The notes below the pieces were generated by a model. The model was given only the letters and a program-made list of their open reading frames with translations. It was not told the origin of the DNA and ran no database searches. A stretch of 64,000 nt of DNA from contig NZ_CP098511.1 in the NCBI RefSeq assembly GCF_026222555.1, forward strand, positions 1,965,501 to 2,029,500, in the 5' to 3' direction. Below are positions 22,269 to 32,430 of the stretch, piece by piece (positions within the stretch are counted from its first letter, which is position 1; each line of letters starts with the position of its first letter). The DNA is from Aquimarina sp. ERC-38 (lineage in GTDB: Bacteria > Bacteroidota > Bacteroidia > Flavobacteriales > Flavobacteriaceae). Position numbers and translations under genes: made by a program.

Positions 22269-25200
22269 ATGACCGATACGAAGAAAAAAACAAGAAGTAA
22301 AACAGCTAAGTGGATTCGGGGCTTTGCTATTGCCATGCTGTCTGTTTTGGTTTTTTTTATCGTTCTAGTCTTATTTATACGTAGTGAATGGGGGCAAAAT
22401 TTAATTGTAGATAAAGCCCTTGCATACATAACGGATAAAACCAATACTAAAATTACAGTTGATAAAATTTACTTGACCTTTGGTGGAAATATTTTTATTG
22501 ACGACCTGTACGTAGAAGACACTCAAAAAGACACCTTACTATACTCGCATTCTCTGGAAGCATCCATTGGACTGATACCTCTTGTACAAGGAGAAGCTTT
22601 TGAACTTGAAGAATTACTTTGGAACAAAGCAGTAATTAATATCAAACGTCCGGAAGGGAAGGAGGATTATAATTTTCAGTTTTTGATAGATGCTTTTGTC
22701 ACTCCGGATACCGCTACAATTAAAGAACCCGACACTACCGAAAATGCCTTAGCCATACAAATAGGATTAATCGACCTGGAAGCGATTCGAGCCACCGTAA
22801 ATGATGCCGAAATGGGACTTACCGCTCGGTTAAATCTAGGGAAATTTGTAGCAGAAGCAAAAAGCTTTGACCTGGATAGTATGGCGTTTGTCCTTGAAGA
22901 AACCCTTCTTGAAAATACCAACCTTATTTACAAACAAACAAAACCTTTTCCGGTCCCGGAAGAAGAAACAGAAACCTTATTACCCATTATTGAAGTTGAA
23001 GATATTGAAATTTCAAACGTGCAAATTATTTATGATGTTCCTCCGGATAACTTATTTGCCGATGTGGATGTAACCGAATTGCTTATCGAAGACCCGGTAC
23101 TGAATTTAAGAGACCAAATCATAAAATTAGAAGCTTTAGCTATAAGTAATACAAATATCGCTTATAAAAGTATTACAAAGCCAATTGCCGAACCTGTAGA
23201 AAATGACACTCAAGAAACTACCAAAATTACCTGGCCAGAATGGGAAGTGGCCTTAGAAGACATCAATATTTCTAATAGTAACATCACCTTAATTCAATCG
23301 GATTCCATTACTGCTCCGAACCAGTTCAATCCCGGAAACCTTTCGCTACTAAATTTACAAATTTCAATTCCCGAAGTACAATTAAATAAGGATGAAGCAA
23401 ATTTGGCTATAGAACAAATTGCTTTTACGGAGAAAAGTGGTTTTCAATTACAAAATGTTCAATTAAATGCTAGCGTTACTCCTTCTCGATTAGACCTATC
23501 AAAAATAGTAATAGCCACTGGAAATAGTAGTATTAACGGAAAAGTTCAGGCTAGGTTTAAAAGTTTGGAACAACTAGCCAATCAACCGGAAGCCACGCAA
23601 TTATCTTTAAAAATTCCGGAAATTAAGGTGGGTATGGCAGATGCTTATTACTTTCAGCCTGCTTTAGCTGAAAATCAATATATTACTTTAATCGCAAAAC
23701 AACCGGTAAACGGGCAGTTATTCGCATCCGGTACTTTACAAGAAGTTCAGCTTACCAATACGCAGGTTCGTTGGGGAGCAAAAACACAGTTGGCCGTATC
23801 CGGTATTTTTACAAATCTGACTACTCCGGATTCTTTACAATACAATATTGATCAACTTAATTTAGTCAGTCGTAAATCGGATTTTGATCCGTTTCTTAAG
23901 GAAATTTCGTTACCCATAACAATTCCGGATACCCTACAACTCACCGGAGATGCTCGAGGAACACTAACTTCTTTACAGACAACCATGCAGTTAACTTCTT
24001 CTGAGGGAGATGTTGGAGTTAATGGAACTTTTGACTTTGGAGACGCTATTGCCGTAGACAGTAGAATAGATGTTGAAAACCTACAATTAAATAACCTACT
24101 TCAAAATCCGCAACTTGGCAAACTATCAATTACCGCCGAAGCCAAAGCTTCCGGAGCTACTGTGAATGAATTGAATGCAATTTTTACCTCTAGAGTAGAA
24201 GAAGTTGATTTTAATGGCTACACCTTTAAAGATTTTAACCTAAATGGGAATATAGAAAACGGAAACGGAACCATTTCCGGTACGTATAAAGATGACTATC
24301 TAAATATGAAATTAGATAGTCAGGTTGTTTTAGATTCTATCTCACCAGAAGCTACCGCTACTATTGAAGTAATTGGTGCAGATCTAAATGCTTTAGGGCT
24401 TACTCAAAAAATCATTAAAACCCAATTTACAACAAATGCAGGTTTTAAAGGTTCAGCTGATGGATTTGATGCTAATGTAACTATTGATAATATTACCGTA
24501 GTGCACAATCAGGATTCCTATTCAGTAGATCCTATAAAGGCTAAGGCTTTTGTGACCGCGGATACTACAGACGTATGGTTGAATAGCCGTTTTTTAAAAA
24601 CAAATTTGGCATCTAATGCAGATATTGCCACCACCACTGGAGCCATTACCCGGCAGGTGAAACAATACATCAGTAATCAAAAGATTAAAGATACTATTCC
24701 CGGAACGGTACAAGTGGCTTTTGAATTAGGGTTTAAAGAAACCCCGGTGCTAAGTGATGTTTTTTTAAAAGGTCTTAAAAATTCTGATACAGTACTGGTC
24801 AAAGCCTCCTTTGATGAAAACAAAGAACACTTAAAATTGCAAGCAAGTGCTCCATCACTCAGCTATCTGGATGGAACTTTAGATAGTCTCAAACTGGATG
24901 TAAATGGTAATCAACAAGAATTGGATTTTACCCTAGACTGGGCGGGGATTACCTACGATCCTGTAAATATCCAGGAAACTACTATAAAAGGAGAAGTGCG
25001 GGATCAGATATTATACGTAGCCTTTGATTCTTTTGATAAAGATGAGGCCGTAACCAGTGTAAAGTCCGAGCTTAAATTACGTAATGATACTTTATATTAC
25101 CACCTTAACCCGAATTCTTTAGTTTTAGAAAAAAGCCCCTGGCAGATACAAGCGGGCAATGAAATACGTTACACTGATAATCATATTTATGTTAAGGATT

Positions 25201-27245
25201 TTACTATCAGTAAGGAGAATAAATCTTTTACCATTGCTTCCGGAAAAAACAGTACTAAAGAAACTTTGGAATTTCTTTTTAAAAATTTAGAATTAGGAGG
25301 ATTGACTAAGTTTTTAAACCCGGAACAGCGTCTGGCTTCCGGTACGCTTAATGGAGAAGTAATTATTGAGGATTTATTTAATAAAACCGGTTTAGTAGCA
25401 GATATTACTATAGACCAGTTAGCGGTAACTGAAGTTCCTTTGGGCACCTTTTCTCTAGATGCAAATAGTAAACAGTTTAATAATTACGACCTGGACGTTT
25501 CTTTAAAAGGAAGTCAAATAGATATGACTACAACGGGTAATTATAAAGCCTCTACGGGAAATACTACCATTGACCTGAATTTTAATCTGAATAAATTAGA
25601 TATGAAATTGGTCGAACAACTGGCAGAAGATGCTATTACCGAAGCCTCCGGGAGTATTTCGGCACAGGCACGTTTTACCGGACCTTTACTTGAACCCAAT
25701 TATAAAGGTAGTTTTAATTTTAATAAAACCTCCATCACCGCAGCCATTTTAGGAACTCCGCTTTCCCTATCGCAGGAGAAAGTAACTTTTGATAATACCG
25801 GGATTTTTCTTGAACAATTTACCATTACGGATGTTGATAACAATCCTTTAGATATTAACGGGAATATTGGAACTAAGACTTTTGCCAATCCTACTTTTGA
25901 CCTTTCGGTTAAAACCAAGGATTTTACGGCAATTGATGCTAATGAAGAGGATAGTAATTTATTTTATGGAAAAGTCAATTTTTCATCAGATATAAAAGTC
26001 ACCGGAGACCTGGAAATACCAAAGGTAAGAGGAAGTCTTTCCATCTCAGAAAACTCTAATTTTACTTTAATCATTCCTGAAACGGAAGTCAGCATCAAGG
26101 AGCGAGAAGGGGTTGTATTATTTGTCAATAAAGAAAATCCGGATGCTATTTTAACCCGTACCGAAGATATAAACTCACAAGCAGCACAGATACAAGGTTT
26201 TGATATTGAAGCCAAATTAAATATAGGGGATCAATCCCTTTTTAAGATTATTATCGATCAAAGAACCGAAGATTACTTTCAGGTACACGGTAACGGGGAT
26301 TTTCAGTTTGGGATGAAACCTAGTGGGCAGATGAATCTGGCGGGGCGGTATGATATTACCGATGGTCAATACAAGGTAAGCCTTTATAATCTGGTAAAAC
26401 GAGAGTTTGACATCGCTTCCGGAGGTTCCATTGTCTGGAGTGGTGATCCTTTTGAAGCCCAATTAAACGTACGTGCTATTTATGAAGTCGAGGCCAATGC
26501 AGCTGGGATTATGCGATCTGCCGTAGATGCGCAACAATTTAATCGGGATCTGGATTTTCTGGTATATTTAAATGTAAACGGTGAGTTATTACAACCCGAG
26601 ATATCTTTTAATCTAGACCTTCCGGAAGGGGAAAGAGGTTTTGGCGGTGGTGCTTTATATGGAAAAGTTCAACAATTGAACGAACAAGAAGCCGAACTGA
26701 ACAAACAGGTATTTTCTTTATTGGTATTTAATAGGTTCTTCCCGGAATCCGGATCAGATGGGAGTTCAGGAGGACCTGCTTCTATTGCCCGGGATAATGT
26801 AAATCGGGTGTTGTCCGGACAGCTAAACAGTTTTTCAGAAAAGTTACTAGGGGATTCCGGTATTGCTTTAGACTTTCAATTGGACAGTTATAACACCTAC
26901 CAGAACAATTCTGCTACAGCCAATACCGACCTGGCTATTAACGCAAAGAAAAAATTATTTGACGACCGCTTGATTGTACAGGTAGGAAGTTCAGTCAATG
27001 TAGAGGGAAACCGACAAGCCGGACAACAAAGTTCTCCGATTATCGGAAATGTTGCTTTAGAATATCTCTTGACAGAAGATGGTAAATACCGTTTAAAGGG
27101 CTTCCGAAAAAACGAATTTGAAAGCGTAATTGACGGTCAGCTGATTGTGACTGGAATCGCTTTTATATTTAACCGGGAGTTCAACCGTTTCTGGGAGCTA
27201 TGGAAGTCATTAGGTATTGTGAAAGAGGATGAAGAGGGGAATTAG
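22269..27245 (+). CDS. tamB: TamB-type translocation/assembly module protein
   Basis: The 1658-residue protein has one N-terminal membrane anchor (about residues 18-37, FAIAMLSVLVFFIVLVLFI) and then a very long beta-rich region of AsmA/TamB repeats. The C-terminal TamB domain (about residues 1300-1640) includes FQVHGNGDFQFGMKPSGQMN, LAGRYDITDGQYKVSLYNLV and LNVRAIYEVEANA. TamB spans the periplasm and works with an Omp85 partner in moving lipids or proteins to the outer membrane. The partner is the lipoprotein TamL gene 715 bp downstream. Low-complexity Asp/Thr-rich stretches are normal for this family. Confidence 0.9.
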   Translation: MTDTKKKTRSKTAKWIRGFAIAMLSVLVFFIVLVLFIRSEWGQNLIVDKALAYITDKTNTKITVDKIYLTFGGNIFIDDLYVEDTQKDTLLYSHSLEASIGLIPLVQGEAFELEELLWNKAVINIKRPEGKEDYNFQFLIDAFVTPDTATIKEPDTTENALAIQIGLIDLEAIRATVNDAEMGLTARLNLGKFVAEAKSFDLDSMAFVLEETLLENTNLIYKQTKPFPVPEEETETLLPIIEVEDIEISNVQIIYDVPPDNLFADVDVTELLIEDPVLNLRDQIIKLEALAISNTNIAYKSITKPIAEPVENDTQETTKITWPEWEVALEDINISNSNITLIQSDSITAPNQFNPGNLSLLNLQISIPEVQLNKDEANLAIEQIAFTEKSGFQLQNVQLNASVTPSRLDLSKIVIATGNSSINGKVQARFKSLEQLANQPEATQLSLKIPEIKVGMADAYYFQPALAENQYITLIAKQPVNGQLFASGTLQEVQLTNTQVRWGAKTQLAVSGIFTNLTTPDSLQYNIDQLNLVSRKSDFDPFLKEISLPITIPDTLQLTGDARGTLTSLQTTMQLTSSEGDVGVNGTFDFGDAIAVDSRIDVENLQLNNLLQNPQLGKLSITAEAKASGATVNELNAIFTSRVEEVDFNGYTFKDFNLNGNIENGNGTISGTYKDDYLNMKLDSQVVLDSISPEATATIEVIGADLNALGLTQKIIKTQFTTNAGFKGSADGFDANVTIDNITVVHNQDSYSVDPIKAKAFVTADTTDVWLNSRFLKTNLASNADIATTTGAITRQVKQYISNQKIKDTIPGTVQVAFELGFKETPVLSDVFLKGLKNSDTVLVKASFDENKEHLKLQASAPSLSYLDGTLDSLKLDVNGNQQELDFTLDWAGITYDPVNIQETTIKGEVRDQILYVAFDSFDKDEAVTSVKSELKLRNDTLYYHLNPNSLVLEKSPWQIQAGNEIRYTDNHIYVKDFTISKENKSFTIASGKNSTKETLEFLFKNLELGGLTKFLNPEQRLASGTLNGEVIIEDLFNKTGLVADITIDQLAVTEVPLGTFSLDANSKQFNNYDLDVSLKGSQIDMTTTGNYKASTGNTTIDLNFNLNKLDMKLVEQLAEDAITEASGSISAQARFTGPLLEPNYKGSFNFNKTSITAAILGTPLSLSQEKVTFDNTGIFLEQFTITDVDNNPLDINGNIGTKTFANPTFDLSVKTKDFTAIDANEEDSNLFYGKVNFSSDIKVTGDLEIPKVRGSLSISENSNFTLIIPETEVSIKEREGVVLFVNKENPDAILTRTEDINSQAAQIQGFDIEAKLNIGDQSLFKIIIDQRTEDYFQVHGNGDFQFGMKPSGQMNLAGRYDITDGQYKVSLYNLVKREFDIASGGSIVWSGDPFEAQLNVRAIYEVEANAAGIMRSAVDAQQFNRDLDFLVYLNVNGELLQPEISFNLDLPEGERGFGGGALYGKVQQLNEQEAELNKQVFSLLVFNRFFPESGSDGSSGGPASIARDNVNRVLSGQLNSFSEKLLGDSGIALDFQLDSYNTYQNNSATANTDLAINAKKKLFDDRLIVQVGSSVNVEGNRQAGQQSSPIIGNVALEYLLTEDGKYRLKGFRKNEFESVIDGQLIVTGIAFIFNREFNRFWELWKSLGIVKEDEEGN

Positions 27246-27261
27246 GAATTAATTAGTTATT

Positions 27262-27838
27262 AGTTTAGAGTTATGTAAGTGTATATATCAAGTTTTATGC
27301 TATGAAGTATTAAGTCCAAAGTATTAAGTTGGTAATAATACATATCATTACTAATGCCTTTTGGCTAGTGCCTAATAAACTAAAACGGAGGGCTGAGGTT
27401 CTCGAAGCCCGGTTTATTAAGTTCAGAGTTATGAATCTAGAATTAGGAATTATGAATGCAGAATTATGAATTATTTAGTTATGAGTTATGAGTTTAGAGT
27501 TATGTAAGTGTATATATTAAGTTTTATGCTATGAAGTATTAAGTCCAAAGTATTAAGTTGGTAATAATACATATCATTACTAATGCCTTTTGGCTAGTGC
27601 CTAATAAACTAAAAATGAGGGCTGAGGTTCTCGAAGCCCGGCTTATTGAGTTCAGAGTTTTGAATCTAGAATTAGGAATTATGAATTCAGAATTATGAAT
27701 TGTTTATCTATGAGTTAGGAGTTTAGAGTTATGTAAGTGTATATATTAAGTTTTATTTGTATGAAGTGTAAAGTCCAAAGTATTAAGTCAGATGTGAATA
27801 TTGCAACTAGTGCCTTTTGGCTATTGCCTAATAAACTA
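27262..27838. repeat. 229-bp tandem repeat, two full copies plus a partial third
   Basis: The unit starts AGTTTAGAGTTATGTAAGTG at 27262, 27491 and 27720, exactly 229 bp apart. Copies 1 and 2 differ at about 11 positions by eye. Copy 3 is shorter (about 118 bp) and more divergent. Each full unit contains a hairpin in which TAATAAAC (27373-27380 in copy 1) faces GTTTATTA (27412-27419) and GGGCT faces AGCCC inside it. Simple GAATTATGAATT-type words fill the rest. No ORF runs through it. It separates tamB from tamL. Confidence 0.9.
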
Positions 27839-27869
27839 TGCTATGTAAATGGAAAATATAGAAATGACT

Positions 27870-27958
27870 AATCAACTCAATAACCCAATAACTAAGTAAC
27901 ACAATAACTTAATAACCCAAAAAACAAGCAACAAAATAACCACAATACCATTAAAACC
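27870..27958 (+). repeat. G-poor AATAAC-rich tract before tamL
   Basis: The plus strand between about 27870 and 27958 has very few G residues and repeats the word AATAAC about seven times with variable spacers. It directly precedes the tamL ATG and so forms an unstructured 5' leader if transcribed. Such tracts are low-complexity DNA common next to flavobacterial tandem repeats. Confidence 0.6.
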
Positions 27959-27960
27959 TA

Positions 27961-30285
27961 ATGACCAGGAAAAAAGTAAAAATATATGTATTTATTTTTC
28001 TCTCCCAGATACTAATTTTGTCTTGCGGAGTAGAAAAATTTATTCCTGAAGATGAAGTATTGTATACGGGAGCTACGTTAGATATCAAAGCAAACGATAC
28101 CATACGAGACTTAAAAGAAGTAAAAGGAGAAGTATTACAAGTGATACGACCTAATCCAAATACTAAAATTTTGGGAATGCGACTTGGGTTATATTATCAT
28201 TACAAAGCACAAAAAGAAAAACCAGGTTTTATCGTAAAATTTCTTAATAAAAAATTGGGCGAAGAACCAGTGTACTTATCCGGGATAGATGTAGAAGCTA
28301 GCGAGAAGTTAATTGAAAACCGCTTTGAAAACCGGGGTTTTTTTGAAAACCGAATTGATGCTGATATTCATGAAAAAGAAAAAACGGCTTCCATTACGTA
28401 TACTGCAGAAATAGAAGCTCCCTACCGTTTGCAAACGTACCAATTAGACTCATTTCCTTCACCTATGAATAAAGTAATTCAAAACACGATGGATAAAACC
28501 ATTCTGAAAAAAGGAAACCGTTTTGATCTGGCATTGTTTAAACAAGAAAGACAACGAATCGATGATTACCTAAAAAATAAAGGATATTATAATTTCAATT
28601 CGGATTTTTTGATCTTTGAAGCAGATACCAATCAATATAAAAATAAACGTTTTGACCTGTACCTGCGTTTAAAAAAAGAAGTACCCAAAAAGTCAATCGT
28701 TCCTTATACCCTCGAAGAAATTAATGTGTATCCTAAATATTCCCTGGAAACCGAAGAAAAAGTTAAAGATACCGTAGTGTTGGATTCCATCAATTATATA
28801 CAGGACAGCCTATTTTTTAAACCCAAACGTTTAGAACCCTATTTACTACTGGATAAAGGGCAAAGGTATAATCCGAGAGCATCAAGTTTAACTAGTAAAC
28901 GTCTTTCTGGTATCGGCACGTATAAATTTATCAATATTCAATATGAAGAAATGGATACTATTAATGATGGGGTAACCCCCAAAAAGTTAAGAACTTCCAT
29001 TTACCTTTCTCCATTAACAAAAAGATCCGTTCGCGCCGAATTACAAGCGGTAAGTAAATCCAATAATTTTGCAGGGCCCACGCTACTCGCCCGCTTTAGC
29101 AACCGTAATCTTTTTAAAGGTGGGGAAACCTTAAATTTAACTTCAACCTTAGGATATGAAACGCAACTGGGGGGTAGTGGCAATCGGGGGCTGAGTAGTT
29201 TGCAGCTAAGTTTATCCGGAGATTTAATTTTTCCCAGGTTATTATTTCCTATTAAAATAGACAAACCTTTTGAATATGCAATTCCCAGTACAAAAATTAG
29301 TTTAGGGGGCGAATTGTTAGACCGAAGCCGTTTGTATCGATTAACTTCATTAAATGCTATTTTTGGCTACGAGTGGAATGCAAATCGCTTTGTATTTCAT
29401 GGTTTAAACCCTATTAGTATTAATTATTTAAACCTGACCAATACTACCGATGATTTTCAGGAAATCTTGGATGAGAATGCCTTTTTACAAAGTAGTTTTG
29501 ACCAGCAGTTTATTGCTGGATTTACCTATACCTTTATCTACAACGAAATTGAAAAAGAAGGAATTAAGAACGGTTTTTTTACAAAGGTAAACCTGGATGT
29601 AGCAGGTAACCTGGTAGATCTTATCGCCTCCGGTTCCAGTGAAAATGAAAATGTGGCAAGAACTTTTTTAGGCTTGCAATATGCACAATACTTTAAGATT
29701 GATACGGACATCCGGTACCATCTCAATTTTAAAAATGAACATCAGCTGGTTTCCCGGGTATTTGCCGGTATCGGTAAACCTTATGGTAATTCTAAAACCC
29801 TTCCTTTTATAAAACAATTTTTTTCGGGTGGTCCCTATAGTGTTCGTGCCTTTAGGATTCGGTCCTTAGGCCCGGGGGCTTACCAACCGGAAGACCAAAA
29901 TAGTGATCGCAACTTTTTTGATCGTTCCGGGGACATACGTTTAGAAGCTAACTTAGAATATCGATTCCCGTTATTCCCCTTTGTGTACGGGGCTGTTTTT
30001 GTAGATGCAGGAAATGTCTGGTTATTAGATGAAAACGTCGAATTTGATACAGATAGTAATCCCGGGCGACGTAATAATTTTGAGGGAGGTCAGTTTTCTT
30101 CTGATTTTTTAAACCAATTAGGTATTGGGGCAGGAGTAGGTTTACGAGTAGATATTCAGAATTTTGTAATTCGTTTTGACCTAGCTGCACCCTTACAAGA
30201 TCCTGCCTCTGAAGGTGACGGGAGTTCGTTTAACTTTAACCTGGATCAGCCGGTGTTAAATTTTGCTATTGGCTACCCATTTTAA
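27961..30285 (+). CDS. tamL: TamL, lipoprotein Omp85 family outer membrane protein
   Basis: The 774-residue protein has a lipoprotein signal with LILSCGVEKF; Cys22 would be lipidated. POTRA-like repeats follow, for example IENRFENRGFFENRIDADIH and IDDYLKNKGYYNFNSDFLIF. The C-terminal half is a BamA/TamA-type beta-barrel with a VRAFRIRSLGPGAY strand matching the conserved VRGF/Y motif, and it ends with FAIGYPF. Bacteroidota use this lipidated TamA relative with TamB. Position next to tamB supports joint work in outer membrane biogenesis. Confidence 0.92.
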   Translation: MTRKKVKIYVFIFLSQILILSCGVEKFIPEDEVLYTGATLDIKANDTIRDLKEVKGEVLQVIRPNPNTKILGMRLGLYYHYKAQKEKPGFIVKFLNKKLGEEPVYLSGIDVEASEKLIENRFENRGFFENRIDADIHEKEKTASITYTAEIEAPYRLQTYQLDSFPSPMNKVIQNTMDKTILKKGNRFDLALFKQERQRIDDYLKNKGYYNFNSDFLIFEADTNQYKNKRFDLYLRLKKEVPKKSIVPYTLEEINVYPKYSLETEEKVKDTVVLDSINYIQDSLFFKPKRLEPYLLLDKGQRYNPRASSLTSKRLSGIGTYKFINIQYEEMDTINDGVTPKKLRTSIYLSPLTKRSVRAELQAVSKSNNFAGPTLLARFSNRNLFKGGETLNLTSTLGYETQLGGSGNRGLSSLQLSLSGDLIFPRLLFPIKIDKPFEYAIPSTKISLGGELLDRSRLYRLTSLNAIFGYEWNANRFVFHGLNPISINYLNLTNTTDDFQEILDENAFLQSSFDQQFIAGFTYTFIYNEIEKEGIKNGFFTKVNLDVAGNLVDLIASGSSENENVARTFLGLQYAQYFKIDTDIRYHLNFKNEHQLVSRVFAGIGKPYGNSKTLPFIKQFFSGGPYSVRAFRIRSLGPGAYQPEDQNSDRNFFDRSGDIRLEANLEYRFPLFPFVYGAVFVDAGNVWLLDENVEFDTDSNPGRRNNFEGGQFSSDFLNQLGIGAGVGLRVDIQNFVIRFDLAAPLQDPASEGDGSSFNFNLDQPVLNFAIGYPF

Positions 30286-30431
30286 TCTGTTTGGAATTTT
30301 AAGCTTACGGTAATCATTATTGCTGATAGATGGTACTTCTGTTATTAATAAATCAGTTAAGAACTCTTCGGATCGCAGTAATAAGATGAGGTTTGTAGTT
30401 GTATCTTTAAGATTCACAAAAATTCACACTT

Positions 30432-31157
30432 ATGACCGCTACCAACATACCATATCCCAAGATTATTTCAGAAATAAAAGAAGCAAATTATGGGGATCGT
30501 GTACTAATTCTTCCGGATACTTTTTTATTAAAAGTAGCTAAATTTCAATTTAGAATTGGTAACAGCTACATCATTCGGCATGTCAATCGAAAAGAAATTT
30601 TATTGATAGATGTAGTACATGAATCTTCAAAGAATACAATTGATCAATTCATTAGTGATGGATATGATATCCAGGGGTTGTTATTAACTCATGGCGACCT
30701 GATTGATCAGGCATATACTAATATGACCCAATTATCTAAAGACCTTAATAATGCACCCATTTATATACACCCTTTAGATAGTAAAAAGTCCAGCGCTAAT
30801 CTTAAAGATATTACCCAGAGCAATCCTGTATTTGACGAATTTTTAATAACTGTCTACCATACGCCCGGACATACTGAGGGTAGTGTTTTAATTCATTCCA
30901 GTATTAATAACGGGATGTTATTTACCGGAGATAGTGCCGTAGGTGGGCCTTATCATAAAGAAGAATTTTATTTTGAGCGTCCACCTATCGAAAAGATGAT
31001 TAGCGATCAGGAATTAGCAGGTAGCTGGCAGGTTTTTGACCTTCCGTTCACCCATTTGCTTCCTTTACATGGTAAACCGGAATTTAATCTTTCCGAAGAG
31101 AGGCAAAATGATATTTTAATAAATTTAAGTAAAAACGAAACTACAGAATCACTATAA
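30432..31157 (+). CDS. Metallo-hydrolase-like (MBL fold) protein with altered metal site
   Basis: The 241-residue protein has the order of an MBL-fold enzyme. LLLTHGDLIDQ at residues 83-93 should be HxHxDH but keeps only His87. YHTPGHTEGSV keeps the next His, FTGDSAVGG keeps the bridging Asp, and LLPLHGKPEF keeps the last His. Such proteins hydrolyse thioesters, glyoxalase products or similar substrates; loss of three metal ligands makes normal zinc chemistry doubtful. It leads a tightly packed run of five genes, 4 bp before the nitroreductase gene. Confidence 0.75.
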   Translation: MTATNIPYPKIISEIKEANYGDRVLILPDTFLLKVAKFQFRIGNSYIIRHVNRKEILLIDVVHESSKNTIDQFISDGYDIQGLLLTHGDLIDQAYTNMTQLSKDLNNAPIYIHPLDSKKSSANLKDITQSNPVFDEFLITVYHTPGHTEGSVLIHSSINNGMLFTGDSAVGGPYHKEEFYFERPPIEKMISDQELAGSWQVFDLPFTHLLPLHGKPEFNLSEERQNDILINLSKNETTESL

Positions 31158-31161
31158 GATT

Positions 31162-31785
31162 ATGGAAACTAAGCTTTTAACAAAGACAGCAAATACGGAA
31201 TATGAAATTAATATGCTTTTAAAAGAGCGGTTCAGTCCCAGGGTTTTTTCAGATATGCCAGTATCAGACACAGATTTACATAGCTTGTTAGAGGCTGGTC
31301 GTTGGGCAGCAAGTAGTAATAATTTACAACCCTGGCGAATTATCTGGGGGGTTAAAGGCAGTAAATCTTATGACCGCATCTTTAATTGCCTGGATGAATT
31401 TAACCAAAGTTGGGCGGGTAATGCTCCGGTGCTATGGCTTACGTTAATTAAAAAGTCCATGCCTAACGGAAAAGAAAATTTTCATGCCCTACATGATTTA
31501 GGCTTGTTTATGGGAAATGTATCTATACAAGCACAAAGCATGGGGATTGCGGTACACGAAATGGCCGGAGTGAAATTTGAAGAAGCTAAAAAAGAGTTTG
31601 AGGTACCTGAGGATTTTCACGTAGTTACTGCAGTAAGTATTGGATATTACGGAGGTGATCCGGATCAACTACCTGAGGATTTACAAGAAACAGAAAGGGA
31701 AAGTGTAAGAAAGAGAATGTTACAGGTGGAATTTGCCTTTGAGGGTAATTTTGTAGACCGGGCAGACCTCGGGAATAAAAAGTAG
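31162..31785 (+). CDS. Nitroreductase-family flavoprotein
   Basis: This 207-residue FMN-dependent oxidoreductase has RFSPRVFSDMPVSDTDLHSL, given as RFSPRVFSDMPVS then LHSLLEAGRWAASSNNLQPW, the conserved FMN-contacting start of the family. GIAVHEMAGVKF and VTAVSIGYYGGDP match the later flavin-binding regions. The protein would use NAD(P)H to reduce nitro compounds or quinones. It lies 4 bp after the MBL-like gene and 9 bp before the NAD(P)-binding gene, pointing to a common redox pathway. Confidence 0.88.
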   Translation: METKLLTKTANTEYEINMLLKERFSPRVFSDMPVSDTDLHSLLEAGRWAASSNNLQPWRIIWGVKGSKSYDRIFNCLDEFNQSWAGNAPVLWLTLIKKSMPNGKENFHALHDLGLFMGNVSIQAQSMGIAVHEMAGVKFEEAKKEFEVPEDFHVVTAVSIGYYGGDPDQLPEDLQETERESVRKRMLQVEFAFEGNFVDRADLGNKK

Positions 31786-31794
31786 AAAAAAGGT

Positions 31795-32427
31795 ATGAAA
31801 ATTGGAATTATAGGAGATCATAAAAGAGGTCAGAATCTAGGATTGCTCTTGGCCCAGGCGGGGCATGAAGTACTGTTCGGAAGTTCAAACCCGGTAAGTT
31901 TAGGTAGTTTTATCAAATCCATAGGTAATTCCGTAAAAGTAACTGCTACTACGATAGAAGATGCGTTTGAAGAAAAAGTAGCAGTCTATATTTTAACCGT
32001 AGCTTTTAGTGAAATTGATCGATTAGCTGAGTTATATGCTGGTGAGTATAGTAATACGGTGATAATTGATGCTACTAATCCGGATCCCCTGACAGACGGA
32101 GACATAGCACAAAAGGTATTGGACTCCAATCAAAATGCATCAGAATATGTTGCTTTAAAATTTGGAACAGCTAGAATAGTAAAGGCTTTTAATACGATAA
32201 GTTCAGAAGATTTAGCTAGTAATACGCTTAAAAATAGTATTTTAGCTATACCCTATGCTGCCCAAGATCATCAGAGTAAAGAAATAGTCCGAAGTCTTAT
32301 TGAGGACTTGGGATTTGAAGCTGTCTATATTGGCGATCTTAGTAAAACACAAATGATGGACCCCAATCATAGGATACACGGAAAATCTTTAAATCGTAAG
32401 GAATTAGAAACTTTAATAAATCTATAA
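31795..32427 (+). CDS. F420H2:NADP-oxidoreductase-like Rossmann protein
   Basis: The 210-residue protein starts MKIGIIGDHKRGQNLGLLLA, a dinucleotide-binding start in which the usual GxGxxG has become GDHKRG, then GHEVLFGSSNP. The fold and DATNPDPL, followed by KAFNTISSEDLAS, match the family of coenzyme F420-dependent NADP reductases that in most bacteria act on other flavins or metal chelates. It is embedded in the nitroreductase operon. Cofactor choice is uncertain, since F420 synthesis is not expected in flavobacteria. Confidence 0.8.
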   Translation: MKIGIIGDHKRGQNLGLLLAQAGHEVLFGSSNPVSLGSFIKSIGNSVKVTATTIEDAFEEKVAVYILTVAFSEIDRLAELYAGEYSNTVIIDATNPDPLTDGDIAQKVLDSNQNASEYVALKFGTARIVKAFNTISSEDLASNTLKNSILAIPYAAQDHQSKEIVRSLIEDLGFEAVYIGDLSKTQMMDPNHRIHGKSLNRKELETLINL

Positions 32428-32430
32428 ACT

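Noticed and set aside
27262..27838. Possible CRISPR-like array
   Set aside because: The repeated unit is 229 bp, directly adjacent without unique spacers, and no cas gene is nearby.
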